From positions 2,080,040-2,144,039 of the forward strand of contig BCJX01000001.1 of assembly GCA_001600415.1 (NCBI GenBank): a DNA stretch of 64,000 nucleotides. Reading direction: 5' to 3'. How positions within the stretch are numbered: the first letter of the stretch is position 1; the number at the start of each line of letters is the position of its first letter. The notes under the pieces were generated by a model that saw nothing but the letters and a program-made list of their open reading frames with translations, was not told the DNA's origin and did not search any database. Both the position numbers and the translations under genes were made by a program. The DNA is from Pascua guehoae. Taxonomy: Eukaryota > Basidiomycota > Tremellomycetes > Trichosporonales > Trichosporonaceae. Shown here piece after piece: positions 24,355-33,726 of this stretch.

Positions 24355-24893
24355 ACGCCCACCCTTATGGGCCGCGTACAGTAGACCGGTCCCACAACTT
24401 TGGTGCCGGTATACGTTTAAACAGTCTTGCCGTATCGCAATGACGACTGCAAGCAAAGAATATGTAGTACACAATCCACACATGGAATCTTGGGATGGTG
24501 TTTGCAGGAAGCTCTGGGAAGTGTTGAGACTGCTTGCCACTGCTGCAGACCTCAACCGCTGCACAACAGAGAATCGATTACTATTAGCGTGTGACTACCA
24601 TTCCAACGGCCACGACTAACAGTTGAAGAACTTGATTACCGTAACTCATGGTCACAGCTTGATGTGCAGTGTCACGTCGTACCCGGCATTGTGCGGACAT
24701 GGTGACCGAATGGCACAGGCGCGCAGGCGGGAGACCGCTGTTGCTGTGCGGGGTCGACAATGTGCGCGCTGATCACGATCCGTTATCTCCACATGGCGGC
24801 ACATTTGGGTTGACTCGACGCAAGTCGCTCTTCTTGTCACTTTCCTTTCACCACATCACTTTACTCAGCGCCCTCATCACCAACCTCGCCATC
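24355..24893. other. Intergenic region containing a duplicated promoter segment
   Basis: About 540 bp. The last 50 bp (about 24844-24893) closely match the segment just upstream of the degenerate gene that starts at 28650 on the other strand: CCTTTCACC-CATCACTTTACTCA is shared, and both lead into 'CCATCATGCC'. No other gene is seen. Confidence 0.6.
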
Positions 24894-25595
24894 ATGCCGC
24901 CAGGCAGCGAGCCCAACGACTCCCCTTCGACCGCTGTCACAGACAACACCTCGCAGACGTAAGATACTACTAACCCTACACCAGGTACTTACCCCAGGCG
25001 CCCGGCACGCAGTGACGAGACGACCACACCCACGCCCACACCCACCGAACCCTCCACGCCCGCGCCCACGTCCACCCTGCCCCATCCCAGGCTGCGCCTA
25101 CACCAACCCCAACCCCGACGCCATCCCGCAGCACAGCAACGCCCTCCACCCCCCACCGCGCGCGGCTGCCCCGTCCGCACGACTCCCCAGCTCCTCGACC
25201 GCCACCACCGCACCGCGCACGTGGGGGACGCGAGGTCGAAGCAAAACTACCCCCCCATCCAGCTCACGCCGCTGGATCTCGAAACTCTCGACTGCATCTT
25301 CGTCCGTAACGGCGGTACGTGGGAGGGAAGCGCGCAGCTCGTCCAGCTCTTCCTGCCCCATCTCGACTATCGGCGCGTCGGCCGCTTGGTCCAGCGCCCG
25401 GATATGCTCGCGCGTTATGCCCGGCTCGATGTTGAAAAGTGCAACGCGGCGCTTGATGAGAGGGTCAAGATGCTCCGTGAGAGGGGATACATGAAGACTA
25501 AGGAGGAGATTCAGCGGCTCTATTTTGGCCGCCATCCTCCGGCTGACTGGGTCAACGCTACGGGCACGACCGCGTCTTCCTCGGGCATCGTTTGA
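24894..25595 (+). CDS. Frameshifted paralogue of the C2H2 gene; C-terminal unknown domain kept
   Basis: A 220-residue frame can be made from exons 24894-24958 and 24998-25595. Exon 1 encodes MPPGSEPNDSPS..NTSQT. The C-terminal 120 residues contain PLDLETLDCIFVRNGGTW, QLVQLFLPHLDY and ALDERVKMLRERGYM, which match the C-terminal region of the zinc-finger gene at 29440-30480. The preceding 200 bp encode a finger-like CPIPGCAYTNPNPDAIPQHS that aligns with the last fingers of that paralogue, but in another frame; the shift falls near a C-run at about 25148. In the open frame this stretch is a Pro/Thr-rich sequence without fingers. The best branch-acceptor pair (CTAACCCTACACCAG, ending 24984) would give an early stop; only the next CAG at 24997 keeps the frame. 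The gene is either a pseudogene, an assembly indel, or a gene that has changed frame. Function unknown. Confidence 0.55.
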
Positions 25596-26288
25596 GGATG
25601 TCATGTCGGATTTGGTCACTCGTGGCCATTTACCGCCTTCCACAAGGCGTCAAGAAGAGCGACTGGTCAGTCCATCTCGCTGCTGGCTGGACTCGAAGCT
25701 GATCTTGTAACAGGCATTGGACTTTATGCGACGGTACATGCGAAATACACGAGAACGGACGTAGACAGAGGGTATGGAGAGGAAGAGAGGCGCACTGGCA
25801 AGGGAACAAGTCAAGCGGACACGAAACTCGCGTTGTAAATACATACAGTACCATTCAGTCACGGACGACACGCTGTAGATACATGCCACTGGTGTAGGTG
25901 ATGGATACGACCGTGAATACAGCAACGCAGCACTAAGAGAGGTGCATGAGGGTATATTGTCGGATCACCAAGACAACTCGGATGTGGTCTGGGTGCTCTC
26001 GTGTTTACAACATGGCAGATGGATCTACTGAGCTGTCAAAAGTTCATAACACCGTCATATCCCACAATGAAAACGGGGGTCCACAAAATTCGGCACCACG
26101 TTACTCCTTGAACGGGTACTCGGAGTGCCAGCAGGACTGGCTCATGCCGCCCTTACGATTAGCAAAGGTTATGGCGTTGTGGCAAATGGAGTGTCTCCAA
26201 CAAGACGTGCAACAGCGTGGGAGGTATGCCACATGAATAGCATCGGGCAGCTTATGGTATCTCACTGAACCGGTCCAACTTGTCAACG

Positions 26289-26319
<31 letters not shown>
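25596..26319. other. Intergenic region ending in a poly-A tract
   Basis: About 720 bp with no supportable gene. It ends in a run of 26 A at 26294-26319, immediately beyond the remnants of the degenerate minus-strand gene. Confidence 0.5.
26294..26319. repeat. Poly-A tract (26 A)
   Basis: An uninterrupted run of 26 A on the plus strand (T on the strand of the adjacent degenerate gene). Listed because a similar 21-A run lies at 30736-30756, at the other side of the accessory block. Confidence 0.95.
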
Positions 26320-28650
26320 CACCGATGTGCCTGAGCCACCCGTTGACACCATAGCGAGGCAGCGTGGCATGTATCTCCTGGGGGCGCGACCAGCCGAACA
26401 TGTACGACAAGCGGATGACACTCGAATAATCCCCTCCTGGAGGAGGGGAACGGGGCGCAGCAGGTGGGTCACGTCGCCCAATAGTTCGGGCCGCTGCCTG
26501 AATAAGGCAGCGACAATACGACTGCCCAGGTTGCGCCGCTCTTGAACGGGCAGATGCCCGACCACAGAGACGAAGGGCGGCACCTCGTGCGCCAGCGGCT
26601 GGCCTAAGGTTAGCAAATGTACTCGTCGATGAGCAATGGTCTCGAGTCCAGACAAGCCCGTGCTATAAAAGTGAGATGCTCACTAAAGGGGGTCAGCTTC
26701 ATGGGCAACAGGTGCACAAAGCCTCCAAACTTGCCGTGTTCGACCTTCATCTGCTCGTACTCGTCGGCGAAGATGTTCCAGGCCTGTGCGGCCTGCTTGG
26801 CGAAGAAGTCATTCTTCGCCTTGGTCACCTTGGGCTTGAGGTAACCAGGGATGTGGCCAGCGCTATCCATCAGGTTGACGTTGAGGAGTGAGGCGGTTGT
26901 GTCCCACCCAGGGCGAGGAGGGTGGACTCCATCACCCAAAGCACCGGAGGTGGCACTTGAGCAATGCCCGTGGGCCCGAAGTCGAGGATGGTTCGGGCAC
27001 TCCATTGCTTGAGCGGCACGGTCTCCGCTGCGCTCGCAACCTTCTTGTTGACAGCCTTGAGGTCGTGGCCGTTTTGGCGACTGCCGACGCAAAGACTGAT
27101 GTCTCGATGAGGTCGATCTCATCGTCCTCGCGTGAGGCGAGCGCGTCGCACAGAGGGCGGCTGGCGTTCGGCATTAGCACACAAATCACTTTATCGTAGA
27201 GTTGCCGCTGCTGGCCCGCGGTATCGACAATCTCGACCTCCAGCCAGTTGGAGTAAAAGGACGAGCCGAACTCAAACGCCTATTTGAGGTGATCGTTGTC
27301 GTCGACCTCAAAGAACCCGTTGCTCTCGCGCTCAATGATGCGCTTGAATTAGGGGCAGAGGGAAAATGCCTAGAGTAGGTCAACTTCTAAATCGTTCAAG
27401 TGAACTTCCAAGCTGCTTGGTGGCGTCCGAGCAGAAGTCGTACTGGGCGTGAACCCACTGTTCTCCCCACTTGACGAAAGCGGTGCGGTGCTTGCGCAAC
27501 TCCTTCTTATCGTCGTCCGAGAGCGTGTTGTCGAACGCGAGCAGAGTTTGCACGGTGAGCACTTCTTCCTCGGCCCCGCCCTCGTCGACGTCGTCGTCAA
27601 CGGCAAAGTCGTCGTCGTCGTCCTCATACGTGAAATTGACCACTGCGATGTCGTCTTCCTCTTCCTCCTCAACTTGAAGCCGCTGTCCGAGCCCGAGTCG
27701 TCGTCGTCGCCGGATGCGACTGCGCCGGGATCCGTGCGCACCGAATCGGACTCTGCGGCGCTCTGACGCTGCTCGTCGTCGGGCTCGGCAATGTCGAGCT
27801 CTGGGAGGTCTGGCGCAAAGTTGTCGGGCTCAACGTTGTCGGGCTCGGAGAGCTCCGACTCCGAGGCAACGTCCTTGTTGTGGGTTGGGGTGGCTGACGA
27901 CATTGCCGTTGCCCGAGCCGCCTGAGGGCCAGCACCTGGTGGGGTCGGCGTCCGAGTGCACCGAACCTGACTCGGCGCTGTGCTTGGTATCATGGTGCTC
28001 GGCGATGTCGAGCTTCGAGAGGTCAGGCGAAAAGGTCTCGGGCTCGACGTTGTCGGGATCGGAGAGCTGTGACTCATAGGCAGCATCTTCGGCCCCGGAT
28101 GGCGAGGGCTGGCTTGTGACCCGCCGTGTCTATGTTGGCATAGGGGTTGGACGTCGATGCGTGAGCCGGGACGCGAGTGGCCGTGAGGCCGGTAGGGGGG
28201 ACAGTGGTGGTGACGGTGGAGAGCCAGAGTGGGTGGATGCACTGACAATGGGGGAGGTGATCGCTGTGGCCGAGTCATCAACGACGGTGATGGCGGCATC
28301 GTTAGTCGCGTCGGTCGCGACGGTCGCGGCGACCTTGGTCGTGGACGCGACCGCGGCCGTGATCGTGGTCGTGGCGAAGAGAAGGGCATAGAATGACACC
28401 ATGATGGGCGCTCTGTGGCCTAGAATGGGGTCAGAGGAGGTGTTTGGCAGGAATGGAGGGGAGGAAGTGGGGGAAGAAAATCTTACTGGAGTGTCTGTTG
28501 CTGATGCGATGGCCTTTGGGGGACTCGTGTGACGGCAAAAGCCTGGTGGCGGCCTATAGTGATCAAGGGTATTAACTTACGTTTGCGAGGTTGTGTTGTT
28601 TGTGTCGGCACTCGAGGCCGACTTGACCCGCTTGATGCGCCGGGGCATGA
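26320..28650 (-). pseudogene. Degenerate member of an unrecognised gene family (multiple frameshifts and stops)
   Basis: Read on the minus strand, the start at 28650 (MPRRIKRVKSASS..NTTSQT) and its donor (AC/GTAAG) mirror exon 1 of the gene at 24894. Downstream, long stretches look like real protein but change frame repeatedly: SQLSDPDNVEPETFSPDLSK and SELSEPDNVEPDNFAPDLPE (a tandem duplication), TLLAFDNTLSDDDKKELRK, SSFYSNWLEVEIVDTAGQQ, HDLKAVNKKVASAAETVPLK, IPGYLKPKVTKAKNDFFAKQ and GGFVHLLPMKLTPF. In-frame stops stand at 27349-27351 (TAA) and 27280-27282 (TAG), and frameshifts near 27060, 26910 and 27650. At least one intact intron remains (donor at about 26692, branch GCTAAC, acceptor at about 26606). 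I recognise no family. The intact neighbours argue against poor sequence quality as the cause. Confidence 0.7.
27738..28092 (-). repeat. Internal tandem duplication of an acidic repeat unit
   Basis: Two copies of a roughly 140-bp unit at about 27738-27886 and 27958-28092, offset by about 210 bp. Both encode EL/QLS-[ED]PDNVEP followed by PDL-[ED/K]LDIAE, with clear divergence (EPDDEQRQSAAES against EHHDTKHSAES). The copies now lie in different reading frames. Confidence 0.75.
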
Positions 28651-28719
28651 TGGGGATGATGGGGTGAAAAAGAAGACAGTGGGGTGTTGAGTAAAGTGAT
28701 GAGGTGAAAGGACTTACGT

Positions 28720-29420
28720 CGAGTTGGCCCAGGTGTAACCACTGCGCCCCCTATTTGGCGAACCGGGTTGGGCGCATGCGCAGATCATCTTTGGTGTCGT
28801 CCGATAGTGTGTTGTTATACGCGAGGAGTGTTTTTCCTTGCGCCCGATCGTCATCGAGACCGTTTTCCTTGAAATCGCCCTGTGGGTCCTCGCTGGGATC
28901 GCTGGGGAAGTCGAGTAGTTGACCGTCTTGGTCTTCCTGGTTTTCCCTGAATTTAACGTTGTCCTAGGCCGAATGGTCGCTCCTTGGAAATCCGACTCTG
29001 AAGCATTGTTATTGTGTTGCTGGCGCCATTGCGGCTGCCATGGTCGTCATCTTGTGATAAACTGACGTTGAGCTAGGGTGAGTGAGGATGGTATCTTACG
29101 TTGCGGAAGTCTACTGTTGGCAAGTTTGAACCCTTGGTAGGCTTGACGCGGTGTGTCAAAAGGATGATGCTGTAGTGGCGAGGAAAGTTGTGAACGCTGA
29201 TCGCGATAGACTCACTCTTGACTCTTGAGAACTTGCTAGGAACTGAAATTGTTGGGGGCCTGTGAGACGGAACTAATAGGACGACGACTGCCAAGAGATC
29301 ATTATAAGGGTGTTTAGTGTAGTAGTAACACACCGGCAGGAATCCCGACGTGCAATCCTCGGAACATCCAGTCCTTTTGGCCTCTGTGTTCGACTCATAC
29401 TCCGTCTCTGTGGACCGCAA
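28720..29420 (-). pseudogene. Second fragment of the same family with a nonsense codon
   Basis: At about 28930-28730 the minus strand encodes KTLLAYNNTLSDDTKDDLRM, matching TLLAFDNTLSDDDKKELRK in the neighbouring degenerate gene. The aligned position of the Trp in FVKWGEQW is a TAG here (28751-28753), giving FAK-stop-GAQW, consistent with a TGG to TAG change. Further upstream (about 29160-29100) HRVKPTKGSN..DFRN followed by GTAAGATACC resembles exon 1 plus donor of the other two copies, though more weakly. The fragment abuts the promoter of the copy starting at 28650, so the copies are in tandem. Confidence 0.55.
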
Positions 29421-29439
29421 GGGAGGACGTGTGACTCTC

Positions 29440-30480
29440 AGGTGGAGGGTGACGATGTAGTCGTCGTCGAGATTAGGTCCTTGGGAGGGTGGCGGCTGAA
29501 GTGCCTTGCCCGGACCTCCTCGTAGATGGGCATGTACCCCTTCTCTTCGAGCATTGTGATCCCCTCGTCAAGAGCCGGGCTACACTTTGCGATGTCGAGG
29601 CGGCAAAATCGATCGTTAGATGGCACGCGCCAACGAATTGGCAGTCGAGATGGGGAAGGAAGAGCTGCACCAGTTGCTGGACCCCACACCACGTCCCGCC
29701 GTTGCGGACAAAGATCCAGTCGAGTGTCTCGAAGTCCAAGGGCGTCATGGTTATGATGGGGTATTTCTCCTTTGTCCTCTCCTCGTCTCCGTGGTCGGTG
29801 GCAAGGTGGCGGTTGAGCAACTTGCGTGTGGTTCGGACCGGGCAATCCCACCGAGGGCAGGGTACGTGGGCGTTGTTGCTGTGTCGGAGAATCACATCGA
29901 TGTCCGCGCTCTTGTAACGGCAGCCGTTCATCGGGCACGGCCGGCTGAGCTCGTCTTCGTTGTGTTTGCTGGAAAGGTGGTCGCGCATGGCCATGCACGT
30001 GAGCTGCGCGTCGCAGTCTGGAAACTGGCAGTGCTCGTGGAGGGCGTTAATGTGGGCCTTCATCGCCTTGTGGTCACGGGTCGAGTACGTGCAACCAGGG
30101 TGTGAACAATGGCGGACAGGCTTGGGGGTCTTTTCTCCGTGGCACTTGATGTTGTGGGTTTTAAGCTTCTTGGACGTTCCCGAGAAGAAGCACTCGGAGC
30201 ATTCGTAGTGCGGTTCTTGAATGTGCTGACGAAGTTGGGACAGGGCCTTCGTCTGGAACTCGCAAAAGGGTACGGAACAGCAGATCGGGGCGACGCCGCC
30301 GTGGACCTGTTGCAGATGAAGCGGCTCGTCCAGTAGTCCCAGAGCTGCCCCGCAGTCGATATGGAGGCAGAAGCGGTCGTGATGTTCGACATGCGTTATT
30401 GCCCGCTTCTTCAGATTCTTGATCCAGGGGTCAACCATCGACATCGAGCACCCGTTGTGAGGGCAGTCGACGTAGAGCAT
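29440..30480 (-). CDS. C2H2 multi-zinc-finger protein with unknown C-terminal domain, frameshifted near its end
   Basis: From the ATG at 30480 (MLYVDCPHNGC) an open frame of 335 codons runs to 29473. It contains eight C2H2-like units in tandem, among them CSHPGCTYSTRDHKAMKAH, CQFPDCDAQLTCMAMRDH and CPMNGCRYKSADIDVILRH, with Cys spacings of mostly 4 (C-x4-C). Then comes MTPLDFETLDWIFVRNGGTW and QLVQLFLPHLD, the unknown domain shared with the copy at 25.2-25.6 kb. After PHLDCQFVGACHLT the frame is wrong: the expected continuation RLDIAKCSPALDEGITMLEE lies in the next frame (about 29600-29440, ending TTTSSPST). Compared with the paralogue about 13 bp are missing there. A TTG start further up (30543) keeps the frame open, and an upstream exon is possible (ATTAACACAG acceptor near 30523). 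Likely a nucleic-acid-binding protein; the frameshift may have truncated it. Confidence 0.65.
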
Positions 30481-30919
30481 TTCACCGATGCGATATTCCC
30501 CCCAACCTGTTTTTGACGCTGTGTTAATGATACGCCGGGCCAACCGTCAACGTAATATAGGTGCCAATACCCAGAGTCAATGGCGATCGGGTGGATTGGA
30601 AGTGCGGTGTAGATAACAATATTGATTTCGCACCCGACCGACGAGGGCAACACGAAGCTGAGGGAGAAGGATGGTCGCCGAGATCAGACAGACAGAAATG
30701 TGGGAGTGCTTTGGGTGTACCACAAAAGAGGAAGGAAAAAAAAAAAAAAAAAAAAAGGCGGAAAAGAAGGAAGATGAAGGAAAGGGAAATGAAGTGAGGC
30801 AGTGCCACATCCAGATCACGTGACCTCCACCACCCAACTTCCACCTGTCAACCCCACCTCGAACTGCTCGTACGGCAAGTGCATGCGGGCTGGATCATCT
30901 ACAATCTCTACGGATCTGC
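30481..30919. other. Intergenic region with poly-A tract and E-box
   Basis: About 440 bp between the C2H2 gene and the 3' end of GCN20. It contains a run of 21 A (30736-30756) in a purine-rich stretch and a perfect TCACGTGA at 30816-30823, about 340 bp upstream of the C2H2 start. No additional gene is supportable. Confidence 0.5.
30816..30823. promoter_or_regulatory. Perfect TCACGTGA E-box palindrome
   Basis: The third TCACGTGA in the window, in the presumed promoter of the C2H2 gene. Inferred bHLH site; no functional evidence. Confidence 0.35.
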
Positions 30920-33443
30920 CTAGGGCTTGTTCTTGGCACGGAGTTCCTTGACAATGAGGCTCTTGTACGCCGTAACATCGCCGTAGAACTTCTCCACCCT
31001 GCCCTCCGCGCAGACGAAGAGTTGGTCTGCCGTGCTGTGGATGAACCTGGTACTGTCAGCATGCAGCGCGCGCGCATTTCAAGTCACCTGGTATCGTGAC
31101 TGATACTGATCACGCCCCCGGCAAATAAGCGAACAGCCTCGGCTAGACCGTCAAGACCCTGTTGATGTGAGCATATATCGAAGAGGGAGGGATGGAGGGG
31201 TGACTTGGTGGTGTGGACGGGTGTTTTGGTGGGGTGGAGGCATGATTTGGTGGGGTTGAGGTGTGAATGCGGGGTCCCCGCATTCCCCGCGGGGTACAGG
31301 GTCCGCTGGGGACGTGCTGAGGGTTTGAGAGTATGAATGGGCGACTTACCTCTGCATCGAGGTGGTTGGTAGGCTCGTCGAGGAGGAGAATGTGGGGGCT
31401 CATCATGGAGAGGACCGCAAACGCCACACGCGACTTTTGACCACCAGAAAGCGTGCCAATGCGCTGGAGACCAGTGAGACCGGTAATACCAAAGCGGCCG
31501 AGGTGGGAGCGGTACTCTTGCTCGGTCTTGCCGGGGAACTTTTGCTGGAGGAATGCGACACTGGTCTGGTTGACGTCGAGCTGGTCGACGTGGTGCTGGG
31601 TAAAGTAGGCGACACGGACGCGCGAGTTGATAGTGGCAGAACCCTTTGTAGGCTGGATGACACCGGTGAGGAGCTTGATAAGCGTCGATTTACCGGCACC
31701 GTTGGGACCGATAATGGCGATACGCGAGTCGAGGCCGACGTCAAAGTTGACACCACTGAGGATGGTCTTTTCGGGCGTGTAGCCAAACGAAACCTCGTTG
31801 AGCTGGAGGAGCGGCGGTGAAATCTTTTCTGGGTCGGGGAAGCGGAACTTTTCGGCAGAGTCCTCCTCCTCGGGCGGCTCGAGCTCGGGGAGTTTCTCAA
31901 GAATCTTGATACGCGACTGGGCCTGGGGCGCGCGGTTGGCATTGTAGCGCCACCGGTCAATGTACGCCTGCAGGTGCTGGCGGTAGGCAAGCTGGGCCTC
32001 GTACTCCTTCTTCTGGGCGAGGGCACGCTCCGTCTTGGTAGCGTAGAACTGGCTAAAGTTGCCCTTGTAGTAGTCGAGGCGCTGAGAGTGCTGGTGGACA
32101 ATGTCGGTGGCGACGGCGTCGAGGAACGCGCGGTCGTGGGACACGACGAGAATCGTGCCCTGCCACGTCTGGAGGTAGTCTTCGAGCCACGCAATGGCGT
32201 TCAGGTCCAACATGTTGGACGGCTCGTCGAGCATGAGCAGGTCGGGCTTGACAAAGAGCGCGCGCGCGAGCGCAAGACGCATACGCCAACCACCCGAGAA
32301 CGACCGCGTGGGCCGCTTCTGGTCCTCTTCGTTGAATCCAAGACCCGCAAGCAGGAGACCTGCACGTGCGGGACCCGTCTCGGCCTCCATCTCAATGAGG
32401 TTGCGCTGCACCTCGCCGAGACGCGCGGCCAGCTCGTCCTTTTCACGCTCAAACTGCGTCTTGGTCGCCTCGGGCGCATCGTCCGGAAGACCCTCCTTTT
32501 CCATCTTTTCGAGCGTCGCGTTGAGCTCGACCTCGTCCGACAAGAGCTTGTGTCGCCAGACGTCGGCCTTGAGCACCGAGTCGATTGCCGTCGTGTCGTC
32601 GCCGATAATCTCCTGCTCGACGTACAGCACGGAAATGTGCGTGGGCACGGGCACCTCGCGGAGCGCAATGTTGCGCAGCAGCGTAGACTTTCCCACACCG
32701 TTTCGTCCAATGACACCGTAACGACGCCCATACGCCATCGTAAGCGTTGCGCCCGACAGAATGCGCTGCGACGCAAACGACAGGTCGATGTTGGTGAGGT
32801 GAATGTCCTTGGACTTGCCCTTTGCCGCGCCCGACAGGTCGAGCGGGTTGACCTTCATAAACATCTCCTCGTAGTCGACCTGCTTCTTCTGCATGTCGAT
32901 GAGCTTGGAGCCCTCGTAGAGCGACCGACGTGCGCGTTTCTCCAACTTTGCCTTGAGCTTGGCCTCGGCCTTTGCGAGCTTGGCCATGTCGACGCGCGAC
33001 GCCTGGCCCTTGTTCACACTGTCCAGGTCGACCGTTCCGCTCATCGCAATAGTCGCAGACATCTGCTGGGAGCGCATGTGTACAGACTTGTCCAGTTTGG
33101 TCGCTGTCGTCGCGCGGCGGACGCGCTTCGAAGACTGCGACTCGAGGTACTGGACGAGCCGGTCCATGCTGTCTCTGTCAGCTCGGTTCTGCACCCAACA
33201 CCGTATGCCACAACGTACAAGTCATCAAGAGCCTTGTTGTCGCTCGTCGACGGCCCACCCTGCAGCATGCCACGGGTCATTTCGAGAATGTCATCGACCT
33301 CTTCGTCCTCGTCGTCTGCGAGACCCGCAATGTACGACACGACGACATCGTCGGTCTGCGGAAACGTTTTGCGCTGTCGTGTTAATCACAAGCGGCGGGG
33401 GTGCATGGGTGCCACTCACAATGTCCCTCGCGATGGCTGCCAT
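30920..33443 (-). CDS. GCN20: ABC-F ATPase Gcn20/ABCF3 (general amino-acid control)
   Basis: Five exons, 33420-33443, 33219-33373, 31350-33174, 31088-31158 and 30920-31046, encode 733 residues. There are no membrane segments. Two ABC domains: Walker A GRNGVGKST (about 216-224), signature FSGGW (352-356) and LLMLDEPSN (about 371-379); then GPNGAGKST (about 549-557), LSGGQKSR and ILLLDEPTN, with SISHDTRFI at the end of NBD2. The roughly 190-residue N-terminal extension with a basic helix (KAEAKLKAKLEKRARR) and the total length fit Gcn20/ABCF3 rather than the shorter Arb1. In yeast Gcn20 works with Gcn1 on ribosomes to activate the kinase Gcn2 on uncharged tRNA. The first exon is only 24 nt (MAAIARDI). 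The intron at 31159-31349 is unusually long (191 nt). It shares a 283-bp divergent promoter with the HisRS gene. Confidence 0.93.
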
Positions 33444-33726
33444 ATTTGTTCAGAGCACCCGTATGTGGTAGAAGCTCTTCGACTTCGCTGTTTGCCAGCG
33501 AGCGAGTTTTCCATTCTGTGCATACTTCGTTCAGCGCTGGCTGTGACGGAAGCAAATTGTCGCTCAGATGCAGGCCCTGGCTGCTGGCTGCTGGGACCTG
33601 AAACGAGTCGGGCTGAACTTTTGAAATGACGGAGGGCCATCTGCTCGTGTTCAAAGTCGATCCCCATCTCGTCGCAACTCGATATCAAAACATTGCACCT
33701 CCCACCACGCCTACTCCGGCCTCTGC
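33444..33726. promoter_or_regulatory. Divergent promoter between GCN20 and the HisRS gene
   Basis: 283 bp separate the two start codons (long HisRS form). Both promoters and both 5' UTRs must fit here. I see no perfect TGACTCA (Gcn4-type) site and no strong TATA box. Confidence 0.6.

Noticed and set aside
31974..33629. 551-codon frame on the plus strand
   Set aside because: Antisense shadow of GCN20, whose two complete ABC domains settle the true strand.
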